A stretch of 64,000 nucleotides of DNA from Microbacterium hydrocarbonoxydans (GCF_904831005.1 NZ_LR882982.1:558001-622000), one strand, 5' to 3'; shown: positions 49,423-58,357, counted from the stretch's first letter. The notes: generated from the sequence alone by a model not told the origin. Program-made: numbers and translations.

Positions 49423-50175
49423 ATGGAATCGATCTGGACCCCGGGCAGCCGTAGGCGTCGGGAGCAGCCGATCGTCGCCGTGCGCGCGAACGCCGATGCG
49501 CCGGATTCCGGCCGCGTGTGGCCGACGACCATCCCGGCGGTCGCGCAGGTGCTGCGAGAAGGCATCGACCTGGCTCCGGGAGTCACGTTCCTCGTCGGCG
49601 AGAACGGCAGCGGCAAGTCGACGATCGTCGAAGGCATCGCCGTCGCCTACGGGCTCTCGCCCGAGGGCGGATCCCGCCAGGCGATGCACAGCACGCGCCC
49701 CAGCGAGTCGCCGCTGTCGGAGTGGCTGCAGCTGCAGCGGGGCGTCGGGGCCAACCGCTGGGGATTCTTCCTGCGCGCCGAGACCATGCACTCGTTCTAC
49801 ACGTACCTCGAAGAGAACCCCTCCGCCCGGGGCGACGTGTCGTTCCACGAGATGAGCCACGGAGAGTCGTTCCTCGCGCTGCTCGACAGCCGGTTCGACG
49901 AGCCGGGTTTCTACTGCCTCGACGAACCCGAGGCCGCGCTCTCGTTCCAATCCACCCTCGCCCTGATCGCGGTGCTGCAGCGCATCGTCGAGGACGGAGG
50001 GCAGGTGCTGTGCGCCACGCACTCACCGGTGCTCGCCGCACTGCCGGGCGCCCGCATCCTCGAGGTCGGGGAGTGGGGCATCCGCCCCGCCGAGTGGAAC
50101 GACCTCGAGCTGGTGAACCACTGGCGATCGTTCCTGCACGACCCGCCCCGGTACCTGAGGCACCTGCTCGACTGA
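49423..50175 (+). CDS. AAA ATPase (ABC/SMC-like, single-domain)
   Basis: A 250-residue ATPase with a GAGGAGGAG site. Walker A VGENGSGKST at about residues 62-71, a signature-like FHEMSHGESFLALL, Walker B YCLDEPEAALS, and a D-loop/H-loop with CATHSPVLAALPGARI. It lacks membrane segments. Such proteins (YjjK/RecF-like, OLD-type AAA without nuclease) have no settled role. It is followed by a TetR gene. Confidence 0.85.
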   Translation: MESIWTPGSRRRREQPIVAVRANADAPDSGRVWPTTIPAVAQVLREGIDLAPGVTFLVGENGSGKSTIVEGIAVAYGLSPEGGSRQAMHSTRPSESPLSEWLQLQRGVGANRWGFFLRAETMHSFYTYLEENPSARGDVSFHEMSHGESFLALLDSRFDEPGFYCLDEPEAALSFQSTLALIAVLQRIVEDGGQVLCATHSPVLAALPGARILEVGEWGIRPAEWNDLELVNHWRSFLHDPPRYLRHLLD

Positions 50176-50209
50176 AGGGGGCGCGCAGAACTGGTCGTAG
50201 GCTGGCGCC

Positions 50210-50806
50210 ATGACCGAGCAGCGTGCGCCCAAGAAGCGCGGGCGTCCGCGTGGCGTCTCCGATGCACGCGAGCGCATCATCGCCGCCGCGGTCGACGAGT
50301 TCGGCGAGCACGGCTACGACGGCGCGACGGTGCGCTCGATCGCGGCTCGTGCCGACGTCGATTCGGCGCTGGTGCACCATTACTTCGGGACCAAGGCCGA
50401 CCTCTTCGCTGAGGCGGTCGGCATTCCGCTGCGCCCCGACATCGATGTGCCGGCGATCGTCGCGGGTCCGCGTGATGCCGTGGGCGAGCGCCTCGTGCGG
50501 TACGTGCTCGAGGCCTTCGAGCAGCCCGACATCCGTCGCCGCGGGGTCATGCTCATCCGCACGGCGATCGGCAGCCGGCTCACGACGCCCCTTCTCGCGG
50601 GGTTCCTCTCGCGCGAACTCATCGGCCGGATCGCGAAGACGCTCGGCGTCGCGGATGCCGAGCTGCGCGCCACACTCGTCGCATCGCAGATCGCCGGCCT
50701 GCTGCTCACGCGCTACGTGCTGCGGCTCGCACCGATCGCCACGGCATCCGTCGACGACATCGTCTCGCGTGTCGGACCGACCGTGCAGCGCTACCTCTTC
50801 GAGTAG
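50210..50806 (+). CDS. TetR family regulator
   Basis: A 198-residue repressor. N-terminal helix-turn-helix at residues ~15-60 (IIAAAVDEFGEHGYDGATVR; DSALVHHYFGTKADLF) and a ligand-binding alpha-helical C-terminus with the TetR_C-type LLLTRYVLRLAPIA. It is followed within 52 bp by an ABC-2 exporter operon whose start codon sits in a palindrome; the regulator probably represses that operon. Confidence 0.93.
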   Translation: MTEQRAPKKRGRPRGVSDARERIIAAAVDEFGEHGYDGATVRSIAARADVDSALVHHYFGTKADLFAEAVGIPLRPDIDVPAIVAGPRDAVGERLVRYVLEAFEQPDIRRRGVMLIRTAIGSRLTTPLLAGFLSRELIGRIAKTLGVADAELRATLVASQIAGLLLTRYVLRLAPIATASVDDIVSRVGPTVQRYLFE

Positions 50807-50849
50807 TCCGGGCCTCGGCCCGTTGACCCGGAGACTCCCGCGGCGCATA

Positions 50850-50867
50850 ATTCATCACATGATGAAT
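50850..50867. promoter_or_regulatory. TetR operator candidate overlapping a start codon
   Basis: ATTCATCA-CA-TGATGAAT: an 8-bp perfect inverted repeat with 2-bp centre. The ATG of the ABC ATPase gene lies within it (50859 or 50862). A repressor bound here would block transcription or initiation of the exporter genes. Binding by the neighbouring TetR protein is inferred. Confidence 0.7.
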
Positions 50868-51635
50868 AATCCGGCCGTCGACATCTCCGGACTCCGCGTG
50901 CGTCGGGGCAGGACGCAGGTCTTCGATGGAGTCGACCTGACGATTCCGCAGGGCGAGATCACGGGTCTGCTGGGGCCCTCGGGATGCGGCAAGACGACGC
51001 TGATGCGCTCGATCGTCGGCGTGCAGCGGATCGCCGCGGGCACTGTATCGGTGCTGGGCGAGCCGGGTGGGTCGCCGCGACTGCGTCATCGTGTGGCCTA
51101 CGGCACGCAGGGGGCCGCGGTGTACGGTGACCTCACCGTGCGCCAGAACCTGTCGTACCTGGCGGCCGTGCTCAAGGCTCCGAAGGGCGATGTCGACCGG
51201 GTCATCGACGAGGTCGGTCTCCGGGCCCAGTCCACACAGTTGGTCGACTCGCTCAGCGGCGGTCAGACGACGCGCATCTCGCTGGCGATGGCGTTGATCG
51301 GGTCGCCGGAGCTCATCGTCCTCGATGAACCGACCGTCGGTCTGGACCCCGTGCTGCGGGTCGAGCTGTGGGAGCTGTTCCGGGGCCTCGCCGAGCGCGG
51401 AGTCACCATGATCGTCTCGAGCCATGTGATGGACGAGGCGCTGCGGTGCGATCGGCTCGTGCTGATGCGGAGCGGGCGGATCATCGCCGACACGGATCCC
51501 GCAGGACTGCTCGCCGACACGGCGACGACAGAACCCGAGGCCGCGTTCCTCGCCCTGATCGACCGTGACAGCCGTGGGGCCGATGATCCGACGCCGCGGA
51601 GCACGCGGCGCGCGCGGCGAGAGGCCTCGGAATGA
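50859..51635 (+). CDS. ABC-2 exporter ATP-binding protein
   Basis: A 258-residue ATPase, start at one of two consecutive ATGs in the palindrome. Walker A GPSGCGKTT at residues ~35-43, signature LSGGQTTRISLA, Walker B LIVLDEPTVGLDP, H-loop VSSHVMDEA, and a Q-loop YGTQGAAVYG. It pairs with the adjacent permease by a 4-bp overlap; likely exports a drug or toxin. Its translation is probably controlled by TetR. Confidence 0.95.
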   Translation: MMNNPAVDISGLRVRRGRTQVFDGVDLTIPQGEITGLLGPSGCGKTTLMRSIVGVQRIAAGTVSVLGEPGGSPRLRHRVAYGTQGAAVYGDLTVRQNLSYLAAVLKAPKGDVDRVIDEVGLRAQSTQLVDSLSGGQTTRISLAMALIGSPELIVLDEPTVGLDPVLRVELWELFRGLAERGVTMIVSSHVMDEALRCDRLVLMRSGRIIADTDPAGLLADTATTEPEAAFLALIDRDSRGADDPTPRSTRRARREASE

Positions 51636-52366
51636 ACGGGCGACGGATGCTCGCGACCGCCGCGCGGGTGCTCGCACAGCTGCGGCACGATCCACGGTCC
51701 ATCGCACTGATGCTGATCGCGCCGAGTCTGCTGGTCGGGCTCTTCGCCTGGCTGTTCAGCGAGCAGGACGGCGTGTTCGATCAGTTCGGCGGTGCGATCC
51801 TCGCGCTGTTCCCGTTCATCGTGATGTTCCTGATCACCTCGATCACGACGCTGCGGGAGCGGCGCTCCGGCACGCTCGAACGCCTGATGACCACGCCGCT
51901 CGGCAAGGCCGACTTCATCATCGGCTACGCCCTGGCCTTCGGCGTGATGGCGGTGCTGCAGGCGATCATCACCGTGTCGTTCGCGGTCGGGGTCTGCGGA
52001 CTCGATGTCGAGGGCGAGTTCTGGCAGCTCGGACTCGTCGCCGTGGTCGACGCACTGCTCGGCACGGCCCTCGGACTCCTGGCCAGCGCCTTCGCGCAGA
52101 CCGAGTTCCAGGCCGTGCAGTTCATGCCGCTGCTCGTCTTCCCGCAGATCATCCTCGGTGGCCTCTTCATGCCGCGCGATCAGATGCCCGACGTGCTCCA
52201 TGCGATCTCCGACTGGCTGCCGCTGAGCTACGCGATCGACACGATCAACGCCGTGACAGCCGGCGACGAGGGGTGGGACGTCTACGGACCCCTGCTCGTG
52301 GTCGTCGCCTTCGGGGTCGGGGCGCTCGTGCTCGCGTCGCTGACTCTGCGCCGTCGCACGCGGTGA
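51632..52366 (+). CDS. ABC-2 family permease
   Basis: A 244-residue permease with six helices (e.g. IALMLIAPSLLVGLFAWLF, AVQFMPLLVFPQIILGG). Contains the ABC-2 motif RERRSGTLERLMTTPLGKAD and the FxxxFxxPR-like segment LFMPRDQMP. Second gene of the TetR-controlled exporter operon. Confidence 0.95.
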   Translation: MNGRRMLATAARVLAQLRHDPRSIALMLIAPSLLVGLFAWLFSEQDGVFDQFGGAILALFPFIVMFLITSITTLRERRSGTLERLMTTPLGKADFIIGYALAFGVMAVLQAIITVSFAVGVCGLDVEGEFWQLGLVAVVDALLGTALGLLASAFAQTEFQAVQFMPLLVFPQIILGGLFMPRDQMPDVLHAISDWLPLSYAIDTINAVTAGDEGWDVYGPLLVVVAFGVGALVLASLTLRRRTR

Positions 52367-52405
52367 GGCACGATGCCCGGCAGCAGACCGGCGCGCTGTC
52401 GCGGC

Positions 52406-54958
52406 TCAGCGCGCAGCGCGGTTCTTGGTGTGCTTCGTCGGCACGGCCGCCCAGGGATCCTCCGGCCACGGATGCTTCGGGTAGCGCCCGCGCATCTCGG
52501 CGCGGACCTGGGCGTAGGGACCCGACCAGAACGAGGCGAGGTCGTCGGTGACGGCGAGCGGGCGCCCCGCGGGTGACAGCAGATGGAACAGCACCGGCAC
52601 CCGCCCATCGACCAGACGCGGGGTGGCGGCCCAGCCGAAGCACTCCTGCAGCTTCACGGCGACGACCGGACGCCCGGTCGCGTCGTCATGCGCCGGGTAG
52701 TCGATGCGTACCCGCGATCCGGTGGGGACCTCGAGGCGTTCGGGAGCCAGCTCGTCGAGACGCGCGGCGTCGGGCCAGGGCAGCAGTCGACGCAGCGCCG
52801 ACGACAGACCGATGCGTCCGGCCGGGGCGCCACCGGCGAGCGAGTCGAGCTCGGGAGCCAGCCACTCGTCGAGGGTCTCGAGCAGCCCGACATCCGATAC
52901 ATCGGGCCATGGGGTACCGAGCTCACGTCGCAGCAGTGCGAGCCGCCGACGCAGACCCGTGGCGGTGTCTGACCAGCTGAAGACTCCGAGCCCGTCGCGT
53001 CGAAGGGCGCGGAGCACGGCGTCCCGACCCTCGTCGACCGATGCGCGCACCGGCGCCGACGAGCGCAGGATCGCACCGATCCGTCGCTCCCGGCGTGCTT
53101 GGACGCGTCCGCCGACGAACTCGGCTTCGACGCGGTCGGTCATCAGGTGGCTCGCGGCGTTCTCGATCTGCGTCTCCGCGACCACCGCCGCCGCACGGAT
53201 GATCGCCCCCGATCCGGCAGCCGCTCGCCCTGAGGCACGCGCGACGTCGGCGACCGCGAGCCACTCGACCGCCGCGAGTGGGCCCCGCACGGCTGCGCGA
53301 GTGCCTGTGGCCAGCAGGAACGTCGCGCCCTCAGCCGATCGTTCGACGCGACGGGCGATGCGCTCGGGAAAGGCGAGGGCGACCACGAGTCCGACTCCGT
53401 CGAGATCCGAGTGGATGCCCGGTGGCACACGCGTCATGCGCTCGAGGCGATCGGCGTCGCTGCGCCATCGGCGGGCTTCAGGAGTCCGCGCGCCTCGCAG
53501 CGAGATGAGTGCTCTCGCGATGTCGGCGTCGGCGATGCGGGTGTCTCCGCCCAGCAGCGCGACGACCTCGGCCGCGAGCCGCGTGCCGACCGCTCGCGCG
53601 CCGTCACGGAGCGCGCGGGCAAGCCGTGGGTCGGTCGGGATGCGGGCCAGTGCGCGGCCCTCGACGGTTGCTCGACCGTCGTCGTCGATGGCTCCGAGCC
53701 CCCGCAGCACCGAGACGGCATCGGCCAGAGTGTCTGCGGGCAGCGGGTCGATCATGCGCAGGCCGATGCCACCGGGAGCTCCCCAGCAGGCGAGCAGCAG
53801 CGCGGCATCGGCGAGGTCGCTCACCGCGATCTCGGGCACCGCACGGGCGGGGGCGGCCGCGTAGGTTCTCTCATCGACGCAGCGGATGACGGCTCCCGGC
53901 CCCTGGCGCGCGGCACGCCCGGCGCGCTGCACGCACGACGAGCGGGGAGCCGCGGTGGTCACGAGTCCGGTCATGCCGCGGGCCGCGTCGCGTTGCGGGT
54001 GCCGCGAGAGACAGCTGTCGACGACGAGCCGCACGCCGGGCACCGTGAGCGAGGATTCCGCGAGCGAGGTCGTCACGATGATGCGCGCGGGCTCGTGCGC
54101 CTGGCGCCCGCGGATCACGGCATCCTGCTCGGCCGGGGGGATCTGGCCATGCAGCTCGCGCACGTCGAAAGCGCCGCTCGTGCCTCGGATGCGACGGGCG
54201 ATCTCGGCCACCTCGCGGGCGCCGGGTGCGAACACCAGCACGTCGGCGGTGGGATCTGTGCGCGTCAGCTCGGCGGCGGCGGTTGCGGCGGTCGCGGCGA
54301 CATGGTCGAGGAACGCCCACGTGACTCCGCGCTCATCGAGACGCGGTGCGGCGCTGGGCGCCCAGCTCTCGGTGAGGGGGAAGGCGGGAACGTCGTGCTC
54401 GATGATCGGGGCCGGGTCGTCGTCCGTGCCGATGACGGCCGCGATGCGCGTGGCGTCGAGCGTCGCAGACATCGCGACGAGCACGAGATCATCTCTCAGC
54501 TCGCGCACCTCAGAGAGCAGCCCGATCAGCAGGTCGGTCTCGAGCGCGCGCTCGTGCACCTCATCGATGATCACGGCATCGACCCCGTCGAGCCCCGGGT
54601 CATCGAGCATCCGGCGCAGCAGAACCCCCGCGGTGACGAATTCGACTCGTGTGTCGGGGGCCGCCGCTCGCTCCCCCCGCACGGTGAAGCCCACTCGAGT
54701 GCCGAGCGGGGAGCCGTCGAGTTGCGCGAGCCGCCGGGCGGCCGCACGGGCAGCGACGCGGCGCGGTTGGGTCACGATCACGCGCCCGGCGGAGCGCGAT
54801 GCGAGCAGCGGCGGCACGAGCGTCGTCTTGCCCGTGCCGGGCGGTGCGCTCACCACCACCGAGCCGTGTGCGTCGAGTGCGGAGCCGAGGTCACCGAGCG
54901 CTGCCGCGAACGAGAGTCCTTCGCCGATGGCGGCGAGGTCGAATGCGGTGGTCGGCAC
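52406..54958 (-). CDS. hrpB: ATP-dependent RNA helicase HrpB
   Basis: An 850-residue DEAH helicase with GTG start at 54958 (VPTTAFDLAAIGEG) after CTGGAG; the ATG upstream is in a stretch without coding character. Walker A SAPPGTGKTT (residues ~37-46), DEVHER box, SATLDATR, and the HrpB-typical C-terminal domain (WSGPYAQVRAEMRGRYPKHPWP). Length fits HrpB (about 820-850). Probable role in RNA metabolism; biological substrate unknown. Confidence 0.93.
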   Translation of the reverse strand: MPTTAFDLAAIGEGLSFAAALGDLGSALDAHGSVVVSAPPGTGKTTLVPPLLASRSAGRVIVTQPRRVAARAAARRLAQLDGSPLGTRVGFTVRGERAAAPDTRVEFVTAGVLLRRMLDDPGLDGVDAVIIDEVHERALETDLLIGLLSEVRELRDDLVLVAMSATLDATRIAAVIGTDDDPAPIIEHDVPAFPLTESWAPSAAPRLDERGVTWAFLDHVAATAATAAAELTRTDPTADVLVFAPGAREVAEIARRIRGTSGAFDVRELHGQIPPAEQDAVIRGRQAHEPARIIVTTSLAESSLTVPGVRLVVDSCLSRHPQRDAARGMTGLVTTAAPRSSCVQRAGRAARQGPGAVIRCVDERTYAAAPARAVPEIAVSDLADAALLLACWGAPGGIGLRMIDPLPADTLADAVSVLRGLGAIDDDGRATVEGRALARIPTDPRLARALRDGARAVGTRLAAEVVALLGGDTRIADADIARALISLRGARTPEARRWRSDADRLERMTRVPPGIHSDLDGVGLVVALAFPERIARRVERSAEGATFLLATGTRAAVRGPLAAVEWLAVADVARASGRAAAGSGAIIRAAAVVAETQIENAASHLMTDRVEAEFVGGRVQARRERRIGAILRSSAPVRASVDEGRDAVLRALRRDGLGVFSWSDTATGLRRRLALLRRELGTPWPDVSDVGLLETLDEWLAPELDSLAGGAPAGRIGLSSALRRLLPWPDAARLDELAPERLEVPTGSRVRIDYPAHDDATGRPVVAVKLQECFGWAATPRLVDGRVPVLFHLLSPAGRPLAVTDDLASFWSGPYAQVRAEMRGRYPKHPWPEDPWAAVPTKHTKNRAAR

Positions 54959-55069
54959 GGCTCCAGTCTGCCGGAACGGCCGGGCCCCGTCTGCCGGAAC
55001 GCCCCGAACGCGGCGGATGCCGCGACCGGTCGGCCGCGGCATCCGCTGTCATCCTCGTGTTGCTGCCGG

Positions 55070-56674
55070 CTATTCCGCTGCGGGAGCAGCCGGAGCCGCC
55101 GCGGGCGGCGGGGGAGTGGTGGGGTTCGGCTGGCGGGTCGGAGCGGGAGCGGATGCTGCCGCCACTCCTTCGCCGATGCCACGCCCCACAGCCTGACCCT
55201 GGATGATCGAGGCGATGTCGAGTCCGGTCGCCGCGCTGACGCTGTCGAACACCGACTTCAGCGCCTTGGCGCTGTCGGCGCCGACGAGGTTCGATGCGCC
55301 CTCGTCACCGGAGCCGCCGACGATCGACACGTTGCCGATCGCGGCATAGCCCTTCGAGAACTCGGCCATGATCGACGGCAGCACATCGAGCACGCGCTGC
55401 GACAGGAACGCGTCCTGGTTCGACGCGATGGCCTTGGCCTCGGCCTCGACCGCTGCGGCTCGCGCCTCACCCTCGGCACGGATGGCGTCTGCCTCGGCGT
55501 TCGCGCGCAGTCGGCGTGCCTCGGACTCGGCCTCGGCCTGGGCGCGCAGCGCGTCGGCCTCACCGGTCGCGCGGGCGATCGCGGCTGCGGCCTCACCGTC
55601 GGCCTTGGCCTTGTCGGCCTGGGCCTGCTGCTCGGCGATGCGGGTGCGGGCCTCGGCCTGCTTGACCTGCTCGATCGCACCGGCCTCTGCCGCGCGCTCT
55701 CGCGTGTAGAGCTCAGCCTGCGCACGCGTCTCGGCCTCATAGCGCTGCGCGTCGGCGACGCGCTTGACGTCGGCGTCGAGCTGGGCCTGGCGGTTCTCGG
55801 CCTGCTGCTGCAGAACGGCCTGCTGAGCCTGCTCGCGGGCGAGGTTCTCGGCCTGCTCGGCTTCGGCGCGGGCGCGACCGATGCCGGCGTTGGCGTTGGC
55901 GGTGTTCGTGTCGAGAGCGGTCTGCTCGACCAGGTTGGCTTCCTGGTTGGCGATGTTCTTCTGGTTGATCGCGCGGTCGGCATTGGTCTGCGAGATCTCG
56001 GCGGACTGACGCTTCGCCTGGATCTCGGGTGCACCCAGCGACTGGATGTAGCCGACCTTGTCGGTGATGCCCTTGATCTGGAACGAGTCGAGGATCAGGC
56101 CCTGCTCGGCGAGTTCCTGCGAGACGTCGGCGGCGATCTGGTCGGAGAACTTCTTGCGCTCTCGCATGAGCTCGACGACAGACAGGGTCGCGACGATGCC
56201 GCGAAGGGCACCTTCGAGCTGCTCGGTGGTGAACTGCTCGATCGCCTTGTCCTGCGAGGCGAAACGCTCGGCGGCGCGCCGCACGAGAATCGGGTCGGAG
56301 CCGATCTTCACGATGGCGACGCCGTCGACGTTGAGGGTGACGCTGTCGAGCGACTGAGCCTCGGCGTTGAGCGACACCTGACGCGAACGCAGCGAGATGA
56401 TCTCGTGGCGCTGGGTGATCGGGTTGACCAGGGACTTGCCGTTCACGATGACCGTGACGGGCGACTCCGACATCTCGTCACGGGTCGTGCCGTCTGCAGA
56501 GATGACGGCGCGCTGCACCTTCTGCTTACGTCCCGAGATGACGAGCGCCTCATCGGCGCGAGCCACCTTGATCCAGCTGCGTGCGAACAGCAGCAGGATG
56601 AGCAGGACGACGACGGCGACCGCCACTGCGATTCCGACGATGACGAGGATGCCGACGATTCCGGCGATCTCCAT
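55070..56674 (-). CDS. Flotillin-like SPFH membrane protein
   Basis: A 534-residue protein with an N-terminal membrane hairpin (residues ~3-30, IAGIVGILVIVGIAVAV), an SPFH domain (~35-220; EALVISGRKQKVQR, VVELMRERKKFSDQI) and a long Ala/Glu/Arg coiled-coil flotillin region (~235-420) ending in a Pro/Ala-rich tail. The DNA in the coiled-coil part is highly repetitive, as usual for such heptads. Flotillins scaffold membrane microdomains. Its start faces the MarR gene. Confidence 0.93.
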   Translation of the reverse strand: MEIAGIVGILVIVGIAVAVAVVVLLILLLFARSWIKVARADEALVISGRKQKVQRAVISADGTTRDEMSESPVTVIVNGKSLVNPITQRHEIISLRSRQVSLNAEAQSLDSVTLNVDGVAIVKIGSDPILVRRAAERFASQDKAIEQFTTEQLEGALRGIVATLSVVELMRERKKFSDQIAADVSQELAEQGLILDSFQIKGITDKVGYIQSLGAPEIQAKRQSAEISQTNADRAINQKNIANQEANLVEQTALDTNTANANAGIGRARAEAEQAENLAREQAQQAVLQQQAENRQAQLDADVKRVADAQRYEAETRAQAELYTRERAAEAGAIEQVKQAEARTRIAEQQAQADKAKADGEAAAAIARATGEADALRAQAEAESEARRLRANAEADAIRAEGEARAAAVEAEAKAIASNQDAFLSQRVLDVLPSIMAEFSKGYAAIGNVSIVGGSGDEGASNLVGADSAKALKSVFDSVSAATGLDIASIIQGQAVGRGIGEGVAAASAPAPTRQPNPTTPPPPAAAPAAPAAE

Positions 56675-56781
56675 GGATGACCTCCCTGGTTCCCCCCGAG
56701 GGGGTGGTCTGAGGTTCCCGCGCGAAGATGCGGCAACTCCGCTCCACCCTGCCAGAAATCAGGGGAGCCCGTCGGGATGGG

Positions 56782-57210
56782 TCAGCGGCCGCGGAGCTTT
56801 TCGGCCAGGTCGCGGAGCGTCTTCAACTCGGCGTCGTCGAGCACCGACATCCGCTCGGCGATCGAGCGACCGTGCACCATCGCGAGGGTGCGGAACTGCC
56901 GCGCTCCCGCCTCGGTCGCGGTGATCAGCGAACCACGACCGTCTTCGGGATCAGGAGCCTTGTCGACCAGGCCGCGCGACACCATGCGGTCGACGAGTCG
57001 GGAGACGCTCGGCTGGCTGATGAGCATGTTCGACGTGACGTCGCGAAGGCGCGCGGTCATGCCGGGCGAGCGGGTGACGGTGAGCAGCACGTCATACTCG
57101 GCCTGAGCGATATCGCTGCCCTCGAAGTCGGCGTTCATCTGAGTGAACAGCTCGTGCTGTGCGCGGAACAGGCTCTCCCATGCCTCGAGGGCGAGCTTGC
57201 GATCGGTCAT
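56782..57210 (-). CDS. MarR family regulator
   Basis: A 142-residue regulator: helix-turn-helix at residues ~55-100 (MTARLRDVTSNMLISQPSVSR; wing DPEDGRGSLI). Start chosen at MTDRKLALEAWESL; the frame upstream extends into the operator without a ribosome site. It lies upstream of the SPFH gene on the same strand (107-bp gap). A MarR-type dyad is present 12 bp from its start. The Tn7-like element is inserted just beyond its upstream region. Confidence 0.93.
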   Translation of the reverse strand: MTDRKLALEAWESLFRAQHELFTQMNADFEGSDIAQAEYDVLLTVTRSPGMTARLRDVTSNMLISQPSVSRLVDRMVSRGLVDKAPDPEDGRGSLITATEAGARQFRTLAMVHGRSIAERMSVLDDAELKTLRDLAEKLRGR

Positions 57211-57221
57211 GGAGAACAGCG

Positions 57222-57235
57222 TACTGGCAACAGTA
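57222..57235. promoter_or_regulatory. MarR operator candidate
   Basis: TACTG-GCAA-CAGTA, a 5-bp dyad with 4-bp centre directly ahead of the MarR start. Autoregulation is inferred from position. Confidence 0.65.
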
Positions 57236-57269
57236 AAGGGCCGGTCGGAGAGGCTCCCGACCGGCCCTT
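57236..57269. terminator. Strong hairpin upstream of MarR
   Basis: AAGGGCCGGTCGG (57236-57248) pairs perfectly with CCGACCGGCCCTT (57257-57269). It overlaps the end of the MarR dyad. Its orientation with A/T flanks makes it a bidirectional terminator candidate; it probably ended a gene that the transposon insertion has separated or lost. Confidence 0.75.
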
Positions 57270-57419
57270 GTCCCTTGCACCAAGAGTGTCCTGCAATCAC
57301 ATGCGGTGTATGCCACAGCAAACATTCACCGTGCGATCACTCTATAACGGCGAGATAACGAATGCAACGGTTTGATCACGGATTTCTTTGGGAAGGGGTG
57401 GGTTCCATCTCTGTCCGTT

Positions 57420-57501
57420 CCCACTCAAGTTGTCAATTTCCCACTGGTCCGTCAGGTGTCCCATCGGACCTGACAACTTGCCCACCTACCTGACAAGTTT
57501 C
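57420..57501. repeat. Four TnsB-site-like ~20-bp repeats at transposon end
   Basis: Units start at 57420, 57440, 57460 and 57481 and all begin CCCA; two contain TGACAA(C/G)TT and one has the similar GTCAGGT; the first contains TTGTCAA in reverse. Spacing is 20-21 bp, about two turns of helix. This matches the clustered TnsB-binding sites of Tn7-like ends, placed ~100-180 bp before tnsA. The outer terminal bases (a TGT…ACA type) are not certain; TGT occurs at 57412 and 57431. Confidence 0.7.
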
Positions 57502-57601
57502 CGTCTGCGCTCTTGCGTCCTCATCGTCGCGCGAGTAGCTTCTCGACTGAGCGGGAGATTCTGCTCAGGAAAAACTGCAAAGCCACTGTAACGGGACGAA
57601 A

Positions 57602-58357
57602 ATGACCCGAAAGGTGGCTGGCATGCAGTTTGACTCCTGGGACGTACCACGGAACTCGATCGCTGAGGATGGTCCGGTTCGCGTTGCCTTCACGCTGGAG
57701 GGGCGACGTCGTGAAGCGGATGCAGTAGATGTAGACGAGGTTCGGTTCGAACTTTGCGCGCCCATCCGCGACTTTCCGAGCTGGAGGTTGAAGCGTCACT
57801 ACTCCGGCTCCTTGTGGATGTCGAGGCTCAACCGGCACGTGGTCTTCGAGTCGTTCGCCGAGCGATCGTTCTTGCTTGAACTTGACCGCTCAGAGCGTCT
57901 GCTGGCGGTCGCGAGTCAACCGATGCTGATCCGGTGGCAGGGGGCGGAGGTGGCACACACCCCTGACTTCTTCGTGCGCTTACGGGGCGCACCCGGAATC
58001 CTGGTGGACGTAAGACCAGCGAGCCGCATCGATGAGCGGGCGCGACGGCAGTTCGATCGGACTGCTCACTTCGCCGCTGCGCGGGGATGGGCCTACGTTG
58101 TGCACCAAGGCCTTTCGAAAGTACGAGACGCGAACCTTCGGTTCCTCTCGCGATATCGCGATCCTCGCTGGAACTTCGGCGACCCGCCGAAGCTGCCGAC
58201 CGGTCCTCTTGGAACGGTGACAGACTTGGCCGCCCATCTCGACCATGATGGCCGTGGTCTCGCGAGGTGCTATTGGCTGCTCTGGACTGAGTTCGTCACT
58301 TTTGATCAGGAGATGCCGATCACTCTGTCGACACGGCTCCGCAAAGGAATGGCCTGA
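57602..58357 (+). CDS. tnsA: TnsA-like endonuclease subunit
   Basis: A 251-residue TnsA-type protein, which cuts the 5' ends during Tn7-like transposition. Candidate active-site residues: Glu83/Glu87 in FESFAERSFLLELD, Asp122 in HTPDFFV, and VDVRPASR where Arg138 occupies the place of the catalytic Lys of the usual (Q/E)xK. There is little sign of a helical C-terminal TnsC-contact domain beyond residue ~180 (FGDPPKLPTGPLG then a helical tail). Its stop is shared with the tnsB ATG (TGATG). Ribosome site is weak. Confidence 0.85.
   Translation: MTRKVAGMQFDSWDVPRNSIAEDGPVRVAFTLEGRRREADAVDVDEVRFELCAPIRDFPSWRLKRHYSGSLWMSRLNRHVVFESFAERSFLLELDRSERLLAVASQPMLIRWQGAEVAHTPDFFVRLRGAPGILVDVRPASRIDERARRQFDRTAHFAAARGWAYVVHQGLSKVRDANLRFLSRYRDPRWNFGDPPKLPTGPLGTVTDLAAHLDHDGRGLARCYWLLWTEFVTFDQEMPITLSTRLRKGMA

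Noticed and set aside
53411..56680. A 1,089-codon plus-strand frame across hrpB and the flotillin gene
   Set aside because: Antisense shadow; hrpB and SPFH motifs are intact on the minus strand.
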